From: Tessaracoccus coleopterorum
GTDB taxonomy: Bacteria; Actinomycetota; Actinomycetes; Propionibacteriales; Propionibacteriaceae
Direction: 5' to 3'
Assembly (NCBI RefSeq): GCF_011174705.1
Contig: NZ_JAANIJ010000001.1
Coordinates: forward strand, 3,444,806 to 3,508,805
Length of the DNA: 64,000 bases
The notes beneath the pieces were generated by a model, which saw only the letters and a program-made list of their open reading frames with translations, was not told the origin of the DNA and searched no databases. The translations under genes were made by a program, and so were the position numbers. This document shows positions 30,010-40,483 of the stretch, one piece after another; the first letter of the stretch is position 1; each line of letters begins with the position of its first letter.

Positions 30010-30027
30010 TATACTGTACTGCGTATA
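30010..30027. promoter_or_regulatory. probable TetR operator
   Basis: TATAC-TGTACTGC-GTATA, an inverted repeat with 5-bp arms in the 68-base gap between the divergent tetR and VOC genes. It is AT-rich against the high-GC background and sits where it would cover both promoters. Confidence 0.5.
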
Positions 30028-30048
30028 AAGAATAAGCGAGGAGTCGCC

Positions 30049-30429
30049 ATGCAGATCACCCAGACCGCCATCTCCCTCAACGTCGCAGATGTCGCAGCGT
30101 CGGCTGCCTTCGCGACCGGCCACCTCGGCTACCGCATTGCGATGCAGCAGGAGGGGTTCATCTCGCTGGAACACCCGACCGTCGGCACCAACCTGATCTT
30201 CCTCGCGACCGGCCTTCCGACCTTCAAGCCGGCCGAGGCAGCCGGCGCGGCGGGGCAGGGACTCCTCCTGGTCTTCGTCGTGGAGGGGATCGACGCAGAG
30301 TTCCGTCGGCTCGAGGCGGCCGGGGCGCGCGTGGTCACCCCACCTGAGACCGAGCCCTGGGGCGAGAGGTTCTGCCAGTTCGCCGATCCCAACGGCATTA
30401 TCTGGCAGCTCGTGGAGTGGGTCGCCTGA
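30049..30429 (+). CDS. VOC-family (glyoxalase/bleomycin resistance-like) protein
   Basis: An intact 126-residue VOC protein. TAISLNVADVAASAAFATGH, GYRIAMQQEGFISLEHP, GIDAEFRRLEAAGARVVTPP and FCQFADPNGIIWQLVEW make up the paired beta-alpha-beta-beta-beta modules. Such proteins bind metals and small molecules, including toxins. ATG 30049 follows GCGAGGAG. Probably controlled by the divergent TetR regulator. Confidence 0.85.
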   Translation: MQITQTAISLNVADVAASAAFATGHLGYRIAMQQEGFISLEHPTVGTNLIFLATGLPTFKPAEAAGAAGQGLLLVFVVEGIDAEFRRLEAAGARVVTPPETEPWGERFCQFADPNGIIWQLVEWVA

Positions 30430-30523
30430 CGGGCCTCCCGTGCGTCGCGACCACCGGATCCGTGGGAGCGACCCGAACCTCGGCACCCGCGTATACCTTG
30501 ACCCGATACGGGAGGTGGTGCCA

Positions 30524-31138
30524 ATGGCGAGGGTGACCTGTGACGTCACGGTTTCGGCGGACGGATTCGTCGCGGGCCCGGGCCAGACGCTGGAGTTGCC
30601 GCTCGGACGCGGCGGCCTGGCCCTGCACCGCTGGCAGTTCGAGCCGCAGGAGGAGAACGCGGCCGACCTCGCGGGCATCCTCGAGGCCGGGGCCTACATC
30701 ATGGGGCGCAACATGTTCGGGCCGGTGCGCGGCGCCTGGTCGGACGACTGGAGGGGCTGGTGGGGCGACGAGCCGCCCTACCGGGCCCCGTGTTCGTTCT
30801 TACGCACCACGCGCGGGAGCCGCTTGTGATGGCGGGGGAACGACCTTCCACTTCGTGACCGGGGGCATCGAGGACGCCCTCGCGGCCGCGATCGCCGCGG
30901 CGGGGGAGCGTAGCGTCGCGATCGCGGGCGGGGCGGCCACGATCAACCAGTTCCTGGCCGCGGGGCTCATCGGGGAACTCAGGCTGCATGTCGCGCCGAT
31001 CCTGCTCGGTGAGGGCGAACGGATCTTCGACGGCGTGACGACGCCCGAGACGACCCTGACCCTCTCGCGGCGCGGGTCACCGAGCAGGTGACCCACATCA
31101 CGTACCTGGTGACCAGCGGCGACGAGGTGGGGGAATGA
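30524..31138 (+). CDS. RibD_C/DHFR-like reductase, two frameshifts
   Basis: A dihydrofolate-reductase-fold protein of the RibD C-terminal type. It starts at ATG 30524, 8 bases after GGAGG. MARVTCDVTVSADGFVAGPG is the first strand, GAYIMGRNMFGPVRGAW the cofactor-side helix, GGTTFHFVTGGIEDALAAA, SVAIAGGAATINQFL, and LRLHVAPILLGEGERIFDGV the end of the fold. Lost bases near 30800 and 31070 split the frame; the corrected end is TGA 31136-31138. NADPH-dependent reduction is expected, substrate unknown. Confidence 0.8.
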
Positions 31139-31225
31139 CCGCTGCCCGAAACCGACGCGTCCCGAGGGAGACGCCGTAGAGTGACGGAGCCGGGCACGGT
31201 GGCCCGGGCAGAGCAGGGGGACAGC

Positions 31226-32589
31226 ATGGGGACGAAGCCGGGCCACAACGGGCCCCCGTCAATCATGGCCGGCGTTCGAGCGTTGCGGCCGCGGAGGCGG
31301 GCCGCCTCCGCAGGGTGACGACCCCCGGAGCGACCTCGGCGTGGCTCCGTCCGGCCCGCGCGACCCGCTGGGCATCCTCGCCGAGCAGAACCGCACCAGG
31401 CTGCAGGAACTCCTGCCCTGCGTCGCGAACGCATGAGCCAGAGTGTGTTCACGTTCTACCGCGGAACCGCCGCCATCATGGCAGCCGACCTGGCCAGCGC
31501 CCCTCACAGCGGGATCCTGGTCGCCTCCTGCGGCGACGCCCACATCAACAACTTCGGCTTCTACGCCTCCCCGCAGCGCACCCTCCTGTTCGACCTCAAC
31601 GACTTCGATGAGGCGGCCTGGGCTCCCTGGGAGTGGGATCTGAAACGCCTGGTCACGAGCGTCATCCTCTCCGGTGAGTCCGCTGGCAGAGACGCGGCGG
31701 TGGTCGCAAGGGCGGCGAGGCGCACCGTCAACGCCTACCTGGGTGCCACGCGCGGCATCTCCGAACTCGACCCCGTTGACCGCTACTACACGCACTTCGA
31801 CCCGACCGTGACCATGGCACATGGCGACCGGTCGACCCGGCGTGTGCTGAAAGCCGCCGTGGCGGACGCGACGAAGCGGACGGGTGCCCGGGCCGCCCGG
31901 CGCCTCACCGAACAGGGCGTCGACGGCGAGCTGCGGTTCATCGAGAACCCGCCGGTGGTCACCCACCCGGCCGGCGACACCGAGTCGGTCGTCCGGTGGG
32001 CCTACGCGACCTATCTGGCCTCCGCCAACGCCGATGTCCGGCTCCTGCTCAACACCTACGAGGTGACCGACGTCGCGCGCCGCGCCGTCGGAGTGGGCAG
32101 CGTCGGGACGCGCTGTTTCGTGGTGCTGGTGCGCGACGGGGACGGCCACACGCTGATCCTCCAGACCAAGCAGGCCAACCGCAGCGTCCTCGAGCAGTAC
32201 GGCGGGATCGTCCAACCCAGGGCGGTCGCCTCGGGGTCCGCTCGCACGGAGAGGGTGCCCGCGTCGTGAGCCTGCAGCGGGTGCTGCAGGCGTACTCGGA
32301 TCCGTTCCTCGGGCACCTCGCGGGCGTGAAGGGCGACTACTACGTGCGTCAGTTCCACGACATGAAGGGCGGCATCGATGCAGGTGGCCTCGACGACGCG
32401 GCCAGCGAGCGGTTCGTCGAGGCCTGCGCCGTCGTGCTCGCCCGCGCGCACGCCCAGTCGGGCCTGTCCGCCGAGATCCTCGGCTACGTGGGACGCGGCG
32501 GCAGGCTGACCTCGGCGATCCTCGACTGGTGCCACGCCTATACCGCAACGGTGAAGGCCGACTTCGAGGCCTTCCTGGCGCAGCCCTGA
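31226..32589 (+). CDS. DUF2252 protein, frameshifted
   Basis: A member of DUF2252, an actinobacterial family with a kinase-like fold of unknown function. Conserved pieces include FTFYRGTAAIMAADLA, SCGDAHINNFGFYASPQR, FDLNDFDEAAWAPWEWDLKR, YYVRQFHDMKGGIDAGGL and VLARAHAQSG. Start ATG 31226. Lost bases near 31310, 31417 and 32250 split the frame; the corrected chain is ~455 residues, the usual length. The D-H and D-F-D motifs mirror kinase catalytic residues. Confidence 0.85.
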
Positions 32590-32743
32590 CCGGGTCTGGT
32601 CTCGCCGCAGCGACGAGCGCACAGGTTCTCCACAGGAGAGGTTGCTACCTTGGAACCCGGACGGGCCACGGGTATCCCGCGACCCCCCCGGATCCAAGCA
32701 CCCCGAGCGGCCGAATGCGGTTGCGGAGAGAGTTCCCATCCTG

Positions 32744-33698
32744 ATGAAGCTCAAGAACCTGACTATTGCCGCCCTCGGCCTGCTCCTACCGCTGAGCGCA
32801 TGCGGCGCCCAGGACGCGGCCCCCGAGTCGAGCCCGAGCGCCTCGGCGAGCGCGAGCGCCGACGCGGGCGGCGACGTCGCGGCGGCCCCCACGGTGAACC
32901 GCGCCCCGACGGCGCGCTGCCGGAGATCTCCTTCAGCGATGACGGCATCCCGACCATGGAGGCGATCCCGGATGCGGCTCCCACCGACATCACCGTCAAG
33001 ACCCTCGCCGAGGGCGACGGCGAGACCGTGGCCGCCGGAGCCTACGTCACCGTCAACTACGCGGGCTTCCTGTGGACCGACGGCACCCAGTTCGACTCCT
33101 CCTTCGACCGCGGTGAGCCCACCAGCTTCTCGCTCAACCAGGTCGTCGACGGCTGGAAGTACGGCCTGATCGACACCAAGATCGGCGACCGCGTCCAGAT
33201 CATCGTCCCGGCCGAGTACGGCTACGGCGATCAGGAGAGCGAGACCATCCCGGCCAACTCGGTCCTCGTGTTCGTCGTCGACATCGTCTCGACCACCAAC
33301 CTGAGCAGCGACATCCTCGCTGAGGCCTCCGCGACGGGTGCCGAGCTTCCCGCCGGGCTCACCGTCTCCGGGGAGATCGGCGCAGAGCCCGAGATGGTCT
33401 TCGAGGAGGGCTCCAGCGCACCCGCCGAGGCCCAGGTGGTCGTGCTCTCTGAGGGCACCGGGGCGGCCATCACCGAGAACGACACCGTGTTCTACCTCGC
33501 CGCCGGTGCCGAGTGGGGCGGCGAGACGTCGACCACCTGGCCCGACGAGTTCCAGCAGGTCTCCGGTGGTGGCGGTGAGGAGACGATCGGCAGGAAGATC
33601 GGCTCCCGGATCCTGCTGGTCTATCCGGCGAGTGAGGAGAACGGCACGGCGGCCCAGGCCCTGATCATCGATCTGGTGGGTGCCGTCCCGCAGCCTGA
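32744..33698 (+). CDS. FKBP-type peptidyl-prolyl isomerase lipoprotein, frameshifted
   Basis: A secreted lipoprotein that speeds proline isomerisation outside the membrane. The signal peptide (KNLTIAALGLLLPLSAC) has a lipobox, then a Ser/Ala-rich linker. The FKBP domain has GAYVTVNYAGFLWTDGTQFD, SSFDRGEPTSFSL, VVDGWKYGLIDTKIGDRVQI and IPANSVLVFVVDIV. A second, weaker domain (PAGLTVSGEIGAEP to LIIDLVGAV) is common in actinobacterial homologues. One lost C near 32915 splits the frame. Another near 33695 gives the likely stop TGA 33696-33698, just before a strong terminator. Confidence 0.88.
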
Positions 33699-33712
33699 TT
33701 CTGAAGGCCCCG

Positions 33713-33752
33713 ACCGGCCGCGTCCCAGCCCGGGACGCGGCCGGTTCTCTTT
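33713..33752 (+). terminator. rho-independent terminator after the FKBP gene
   Basis: Perfect 14-bp arms ACCGGCCGCGTCCC / GGGACGCGGCCGGT around a 5-base loop, followed by TCTCTTT. It marks the end of the FKBP transcript and lies between convergent genes. Confidence 0.85.
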
Positions 33753-33770
33753 GTGGGTGCCACCCGGGCA

Positions 33771-34309
33771 TCACACGGCGGGACCGGCGGGGTACGTGAC
33801 TTGGCAGTCGGTCCCCACGACCGCGCCGGCGCTGAGCAGGGCGTCCGTGTTCCGGCCGGGGCCCATCAGGTGCACCACCGGTACCCCAGCGCGATCAGAT
33901 GGTCGGCGATGATGCGCCGGTGGCATCGCCACCAGACGGCCTCGGAACACATGACGGCGGTCGGCGCCGCGGCGCCCGCATCCAGCAGGAGGCGCAGCGC
34001 AGCGGCGAACTCGACGGAGAGCGCGTGGTCGGCATAGTTGTGGAAGCTGCGGTTCTCCCACCAACCGTTGACGGCGGGGTCGACGCCATGGTCGATCGGG
34101 CGCCGGCCGGTCAGCGCGGGGCTCGCGGTGAGCTCGACGCCGACGTCCCCCAACGTCTCTCGCAGGCGACCTGCGTCGAACTGCGGATACCTCTCCGAGC
34201 CGCGGAGCCTGCGCACATCAACCACTCGCGTCACCCCGACGGTCTCGAGGGTCAGGGTGAACTCCCGGATGCTCCGGTTGGAATGACCGACGGTGTAGAT
34301 CGGCGTCAC
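33771..34309 (-). CDS. DUF488 family protein, one frameshift
   Basis: A DUF488 protein of unknown function, often linked to stress or nucleic-acid metabolism. The start GTG at 34309 gives the family opening PIYTVGHSNRSIREF. VTRVVDVRRLRGSERYPQFD, WENRSFHNYADHAL and VMCSEAVWWRCHRRIIADHL follow, the last with the family's Cys/His motif. One lost G near 33875 splits the last 35 residues (VVHLMGPGRNTDALLSAGAV). Corrected length is ~179 residues. Confidence 0.85.
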
Positions 34310-34330
34310 CCCGGCAATCCTGCCGCCTGC

Positions 34331-35530
34331 TCAGGCGCTCCGCAGCGACTCGCGCGTCACGGCGAGCGCGCACACCGCGCAGACGCAGGCCACCACGAGC
34401 ATGGTCGCCGCGTAGCCCGCGAACGGAAGCAGCGCGGCGAGCACGCTCGGCAGCAGGAAGCCGGTGTAGGTGAGCGCGTAGTAGATGCCGGTCAACCCGG
34501 CCAGATCCCGATCGGTTGCGATCGCCTGCACCTGGATGAGCCCGGACGTCACGCAGATGCCGTAGGCGAGCCCAGCAGCACCGCCACCGCCAACGCGAGC
34601 GCCGGTCGCTCCAGCCGCGCGGCGAACGCAGCCAGGAACATGCCGAGACACATCAGCCCCATCCCGAGCATCAGGGAATGCCCGCCGACAAGGCGGTTGA
34701 TGGCGGGCACGAGGTTCTGGACGGAGGCGCCCGCGCCGAGCGTCGCCACCGTGAGCACCGTCGCATAGAGGGTGTTCCAGTCGCCCATCCTGCCCTGCAC
34801 CGTCGCGGGCATGATCGCGTAGGCCGTGGCCGCCGCCGCGAACACCCAGGGGCCGCGGGGACCACGAGCCGCATGAACCGGCGGTGACCGGCCGAGGGAA
34901 CCCTGAGGTCGCGCCACCACGGCCCGGGGTTGCGGCGGCCGACCGGGAGCGACTCGGGGCAGGTGAGCAGCACGGCCAGCGAGCCGAGGGTGAGGACGCC
35001 GTGCACGAGGTAGGGCGTCACGGACGGCGCCGGGCCCCACTGGGCGAGGACGCCGGTGACGGCCGCGCCGATGCCGAAGCCCGCGGTCAGGGTCAGCAGC
35101 GCACGCCGGGCGCCCGCAGTCCGGCCGGCCGCGGTGTCGAACGGTGCCGAGGACAGCTCCTTGACCCAGCTGGAGCCCACCGACATGGCCGCCCCGACGC
35201 CGACGCCGGCAAGCACCCGTCCGAGGCAGAGCAGCGGGAACGACGCCAACCCGGCGGCGAGCAGGACGCTCGCGAGCAGGCTGGCCACGACGCCGGCCAG
35301 CATCGCGGGACGACGGCCGTGACGGTCCGAGATCGGCGCGAGAAGCAACAGGCCGGGATCAGCCCGGCGACGTAGGTCCCGAGGAGGAGGTTGGCCTGCC
35401 AGGGGCGTAGTGACCGAGGGTCTCGTAGAGGTGGAGCAGCGGGTGAAGTGGTTGCCACCCCAGGCGAGCATGAGCATGGCGGGCAGCGCACGACGCCAGG
35501 CCTTGGCCCGGTCGGGGCGAGCGGGCTCAC
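34331..35530 (-). CDS. MFS transporter, several frameshifts
   Basis: A 12-helix major facilitator transporter of about 400 residues. LLLGTYVAGLIPG and APISDRHGRRPAMLAGV is the MFS signature loop; LCLGRVLAGVGVGAAMSVGS, GFGIGAAVTGVLAQW and FLLPSVLAALLPFAGYAATM are membrane helices. The start GTG 35530 overlaps the stop of the GntR gene (GTGA), so they are cotranslated. Lost bases near 35507, 35430-35350, 34860 and 34575 split the frame. Substrate unknown. Confidence 0.82.
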
Positions 35531-36195
35531 GAGCGCACCCCGTCCGCGTAGTACGTGTCACGGATGTGTGCGTGCATGGTGGCGGAGAAGCCCGCGACGT
35601 CGCCGTCACCGGCCCGCACGGCGAGCGTCTCGTGCTCCCGAGCAGTTGGGGAGCGACCAGGGTCGATCGAGGCACGCCTGATGGGTGAGGCGCGCGAGCC
35701 GCGGGGCGAGCGTTGCGAGGAGCTCGCGCACGACGGCGTTGCCGCCGGCGAGGATCACGGTGGCGTGGAAAGCGTAATCGGCGGCGGCGAAGGCCAGCAG
35801 GTCGCCGGCGTCGAGTGCTGCCCTCTGCTCGTCGAGCCGCACGCGGAGGGGTTCTGCCAGGGCGTCCAGGCCTCCGCCGTCGGCGGTCAGCGACGCGACG
35901 GACTCGACCTCGAACATGGTGCGCACCGCGAGCAGGTCGTGCCTCTCGTCCGCGGCCACCGGTGTCACGACGGCGCCCTTCTTCGGCATCAGCCGAACGA
36001 GCCCCATGCCTCGAGCTGCAGCATCGCCTCCCGGGCCGGGGTGCGGCTGACGCCGTGCTCCGCAGCCAGGTCGAGCTCAGTCAGGAGGGTGCCGGGGAGA
36101 GGTGCCCTGGATCACCTGGCGGGCGGCGTCGGCGGCCACCCTTTGGGCGAGGGGCCGTCATCGCGGTGGTTCCAGGGCAGTGCCGGGTCGTGCAT
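35527..36195 (-). CDS. GntR/FCD-family regulator, frameshifted
   Basis: A FadR-type regulator. After corrections near 36145 and 36095, the N-terminal part gives a winged helix (AADAARQVIQGTL, LTELDLAAEHGVSRTPAREA, MLQLEAWGLV). The C-terminal FCD ligand-binding domain reads LLAVRTMFEVESVASL, DYAFHATVILAGGNAVVREL and, after a further correction near 35655, HETLAVRAGDGDVAGFSATM. Its stop overlaps the transporter start. A double ATGTATGCAT operator lies 16 bases upstream of its ATG, so it probably controls its own operon. Confidence 0.78.
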
Positions 36196-36210
36196 GGGGT
36201 CGATCCTACG

Positions 36211-36240
36211 CCTCATGTATGCATCCATGTATGCATGAGG
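36211..36240. promoter_or_regulatory. GntR operator upstream of the GntR-MFS operon
   Basis: CCTC-ATGTATGCAT-CC-ATGTATGCAT-GAGG: two identical 10-bp sites two bases apart, framed by CCTCATG/CATGAGG. FCD-type GntR proteins bind short AT-rich palindromes of this kind. The site lies between gntR and the divergent SorC gene, so either could be affected. Confidence 0.6.
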
Positions 36241-36324
36241 GTCGCGGTGGACACCCGTCGACCCGAGGAGGGGTAATCTGGCGAGAATGCCGGGGCCCCG
36301 ACCCGGCCGACGAGGAGGATCACT

Positions 36325-37391
36325 GTGGCCGACCAGGCCGGACGCGATGAGGCGACGGCGCCGAGGCAGGTGGGACGCCCGCGGAACCTCATCCGCAACG
36401 AGGCCACCCATCGGCGCACCCTCATGACGGTCAGCAAGGCGTTCTACGTCGAGGGCCGCTCGAAGGTCGAGATAGCCGAGCAGTTCGGTATGTCGCGTTT
36501 CAAGGTGGCGAGGGCCCTCGAGGAGGCAAGGGAGGTGGGCATCGTCTCGATCACCGTCAACAGCAACGCCCCGCTTCCCGAGCTCTCCGACGAGCTGGCC
36601 CGCCACCTGCACCTGCGCCGCGCGTGCGTGGTGGAGGTCTACGGCGATCAGGAGAACGTGCGGGCGGCCGTCGGACGCACGGCGGGCACCTTCCTGAGGG
36701 AGGGACTCGACGACGGCGAGGTGCTCGGCATCGGGTGGGGTCGCACGCTCAACACCATGTTCGACAACATCGATCACCTGCCCAGGTGGAGATCGTGCAG
36801 CTGTCGGGCCGCTTCGGCGGCGACGTGCACAACTCGGCCAACGAGCTGACGCGCCGCACCGCGGCCCTCACCGGAGGCAGCGTGCGCGTGATCCGCGCCC
36901 CGTTCTTCATCGATGACGCCCGCCAGGCCACCGCGGTGCGGCGGCACCCGAACGTCGCCTCGGTGGTGGCCGACTTCGACCGCATCACGACCGCGGTGGT
37001 CGGTGTCGGGCCGTTGTGCCCACGCCGATCTCGGTCGCCTACACCGCGGTGCCTGAGCGCGTCTTCCAACGCGTCGTCGCATCGGGGCCGTGGGCGAGGT
37101 GCAGGGCTCCCTGTTCGCCGCGGACGGGCACACCGTCGACATGCGCCTCTGGCGACACACGCTGGGCGTGGCGCCCACCCAGATCGCGCGCGTGCCACGC
37201 GTGCTTGCGGCCGTGGCGGACGAGCGCAAGGCGCAGGCCGTGCGCTCGGTGTGCTGCTCGGGGATCCTCACCGACCTCGTGGTCGACGTCGAACTCGCTG
37301 TCAGGCTGCTTTCGATGCCGCAGGTGCGAAGTGTCCGGCACAGGTTGCGCGGCGACGATCCACCCGGTCCGGGCCGGGCGTTACCAATTAG
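36325..37391 (+). CDS. SorC/DeoR-type sugar-binding regulator, frameshifted
   Basis: A transcriptional regulator that probably controls the downstream transporter cluster in response to a phosphorylated compound. GTG 36325 follows GAGGAGGA. The HTH is SKAFYVEGRSKVEIAEQFGM, SRFKVARALEEAREVGIVSI; the effector domain has VLGIGWGRTLNTMFDNIDHL, VQLSGRFGGDVHNSANEL and RAPFFIDDARQATAVRRHP. Lost bases near 36785, 37010, 37065 and 37265-37330 split the frame. The C-terminal end is uncertain; TAG 37391 is the best-placed stop, directly before an operator-like palindrome. Confidence 0.75.
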
Positions 37392-37395
37392 TTAT

Positions 37396-37409
37396 TGCTC
37401 GTTTGAGCA
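37396..37409. promoter_or_regulatory. SorC-like operator before the ABC transporter operon
   Basis: TGCTC-GTTT-GAGCA, a perfect 5-bp inverted repeat inside ATTGCTCGTTTGAGCACAA, right after the SorC gene and ~180 bases before the transporter. SorC/DeoR proteins bind TGnnC...GnnCA palindromes of this shape. Confidence 0.5.
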
Positions 37410-37585
37410 CAACGGGGCCAGCTGGCCCGGTCCCCGGTCGATGGCGGCGTAATGTCCGTCGACGTCGGGACAGAACGCACTGCCCCACAAGAGACAGAAC
37501 ACGCAGGGCCGCGGGCCACTGCCGCCCGGCGTCGACGCCCCGCGGCCGGCCCCTGGGTCCGATCAAGCACGACCATGGAGCCCAC

Positions 37586-38711
37586 GTGAGCATCAATATC
37601 AGGATTCGGGACGCCGTGAAGCGCTACGGCGACACGACGGTCATCCCCGGCCTTGACCTGGACATCGAGCCGGGTGAGTTCTTCACCCTCCTCGGCCCTC
37701 GGGTTGCGGCAAGACGACCCTGCTGCGCATGATCGCGGGCTTCAACTCGATCGAGGGCGGCGACTTCTACTTCAACGAGACCCGCATCAACGACACCGAG
37801 CCCTCGAAGCGTCGGATCGGCATGGTGTTCCAGAACTACGCCATCTTCCCGCACCTCACCGTGCGCAAGAACGTCGAGTTCGGGCTCCGCAACATGAAGT
37901 TCCCCAAGGAACAGATCCGCGAGAAGGCGGAAGAGTACATCAAGCTCGTCCAGATCGAGCGCTGGGCCGACCAGATGCCCGACCGCCTCTCCGGTGGGCA
38001 GCAGCAGCGCGTCGCCCTCGCCCGTGCGCTCGTCACCAACCCGGATGTCCTCCTGATGGACGAGCCGCTCTCCAACCTCGACGCGAAGCTCCGCATCGAG
38101 ATGCGCGACGTGATCCGCGAGATCCAGCGCGAGGTCGGCACCACCACCGTCTACGTCACCCATGACCAGGAGGAGGCGATGGCCGTCTCCGATCGGATCG
38201 CGGTCATGAAGGACGGCATCATCCAGCAGCTCGGCACCCCGCCGGAGCTCTACCACCGTCCGAGCAACCTGTTCGTCGCCACCTTCATCGGTCGCTCGAA
38301 CGTGCTGCCCGGCACCCTCGAGTTCCGAGGGGACAGGCGCTGCTCCGCGTCGCGGGCGGCGAGTTCGTCATCCCCGGCATCCGTGAGGGGTCGGCCACTC
38401 CCGCGGCGGTCCAGGTTTCGGTGCGGCCGGAGCAGTTCATCCTCGACCCGCACGCCACCGACGGCATCCCCGCCACGGTCGACCACTCGATCTTCCTCGG
38501 GCTCAACACCCACCACGTGCTCCGGCTCACCGACGGCACCGTCGTGGAGGTGACCCACGAGTCCGAACTCGAGGACGTCCTCGAGCCCTGTGCGCGCGTC
38601 TTCCTCGACGTCAAGCGCCACAAGGTCAACGTCTACAGCCAGGACGGCGAGACCAACCTCACCGGCGTCCTCGGCGCCGTCCCCGCTCGCGAGGCGGTGG
38701 CCGCATCGTGA
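37586..38711 (+). CDS. Fbp/Afu-type ABC transporter ATPase, frameshifted
   Basis: The nucleotide-binding subunit of an importer. GPSGCGKTTLLRMIAGF is Walker A (a lost C at 37697 breaks the frame in it), RIGMVFQNYAIFPHL the Q-loop, LSGGQQQRVALARAL the signature, LLMDEPLSNLDAKLR Walker B and YVTHDQEEAMAVSDR the switch His. The C-terminal ~100 residues are a TOBE-type domain (VSVRPEQFILDP). GTG 37586 starts the gene; a second break lies near 38330. It overlaps the permease gene by GTGA. The family imports iron, or phosphorylated sugars as in AfuC. Confidence 0.87.
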
Positions 38712-40397
38712 CCACAATGACAGCCCTCCCGGCGGAGAAGCTGCATCGGCGTCGGCTTCTCCGGCCCGACATGTGGACCTTCGTCACGATCTTCATGTTC
38801 GCCGTCTTCGGCCTCTTCCTCGTCTACCCGCTGTGGGGCGTGCTGAAGGAGTCTGTGGTGGCGGCCGACGGCGGCTTCACGCTCGAGTACTTCGTGAAGT
38901 TCCTGTCGAAGACCTACTACCTCGGCACGATCCGCAACAGCTTCCTCGTCAGCATCGCCGTCACGCTGGTATCGCTGGCGATCGGCATCCCGTTCTCGTA
39001 CTTCTACACCTACTTCAAGCTCAAGGGCGCCAAGTTCCTGTTCGTCGGGGCGGTCCTCTCGTGCATGTCGGCCCCGTTCATCGGCGCCTACGCCTGGATC
39101 CTGCTGATGGGCCGCGGCGGCATCGTCAACACCTTCATCCGCGACTTCACGCCCTTCTCCGAGGTCAGCATCTACGGCTTCGGCGGCATCGTCTTCGTGC
39201 TCGGCCTCAAGCTCTTCCCCTCGTGGTCGTCTACATGAACGGCGCCTTCCGCAGCATCGACACATCCCTGCTCGAGGCCGCCTCCATGATGGGGAGCACC
39301 GGCATCAAGCGCATCGTGCAGGTGATGCTCCGCCTCACCATGCCCACGGTGCTCGCCGCCTCGCTGCTGGTGTTCATGCGTGCGTTCGCCGACTTCGGCA
39401 CCCCGCTGCTGATCGGTGAGGGCTACCGCACCTTCACCGTCGAGATCTACAACCAGTACCTCGGCGAGACCGGTCAGAACCACAACTTCGCGGCGGCCAT
39501 CGGCGTCATCGGCGTCATCGTCACCGCCGCCGTGTTCCTGCTGCAGAAGTACGCCACCAGCAAGTTCAACTTCACCATCAAGTCCAGCCGTCCGGTCGAG
39601 CAGAAGAAGCCCAAGGGCGTCGCCGGGGTCCTGATGTACATCTACATGTACGTGGTCGTCGCGCTCGGAGTGCTGCCTCAGCTCTACATCATCTACCTGT
39701 CGTTCCGTAACAGCAGCTCCGCGGTGTTCCTGCCCGGCTACTCGTTCGACAACTACCGGGCCGCGGCCGACCGCCTGCTGCTCCGCTCCACCTGGAACAC
39801 GCTGTGGTTCGGCTTCGCGGCGCTCGCCATCATCATCGTGATGTCGATCCTGATCGCCTACCTCGTGGTCCGCCGTTCCAACTGGGCCAACAACCTGGTC
39901 GACACGCTCTCGATGATCCCTACATCCTTCCCGGAGCGGTGATCGGCATCGGCCTCGTGCTCGCCTTCAACGGGGGAGCCCTCGCGCTGACCGGCACTGC
40001 GACCATCATCATCATCGCGCTGGTGATCCGACGGATGCCCTACACGATCCGCTCGGCGACGGCGACCCTGATGCACATCCCGATGTCGGCCGAGGAGGCC
40101 GCTCGCAGCCTCGGTGCCTCGAAGCTGAAGACGTTCTTCCGGATCACCACCCCGATGATGGCCTCCGGCATCGCGTCGGGCGCGATCCTGAGCTTCGTGG
40201 CCATCGTCACCGAGATGAGCTCGGCGATCATCCTGTACAACAACAAGACGATCACGCTGACGATGTCGGCCTACGTCGCCATCTCGCGCAACAACTACGG
40301 CCTGGCCTGTGCCTTCTCGGCGATCCTCACGGTGCTCACCGCGGCCATTCTGCTCATCTACCTCCGCTTCACCAAGGAGGAGGACATCAAGATGTGA
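38708..40397 (+). CDS. Fbp/Afu-type ABC permease (two fused domains), frameshifted
   Basis: A ~560-residue inner-membrane permease with two BPD_transp_1 domains in one chain, as in FbpB/AfuB. Each has its ATPase-contact loop: EAASMMGSTGIKRIVQVMLR and EAARSLGASKLKTFFRITTP. Membrane helices are clear, for example FVTIFMFAVFGLFLVYPLW and TIIIIALVIRRM. GTG 38708 overlaps the ATPase stop. Lost C bases at 39222 and 39928 split the frame. Confidence 0.88.
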
Positions 40398-40483
40398 TCC
40401 CGCGGGTCGGTCACCCGGCCGGCCTGCCCGCCCATACCCGTCAACGACGACACCTTCACAACAACAGGGAGATACACAAAACA

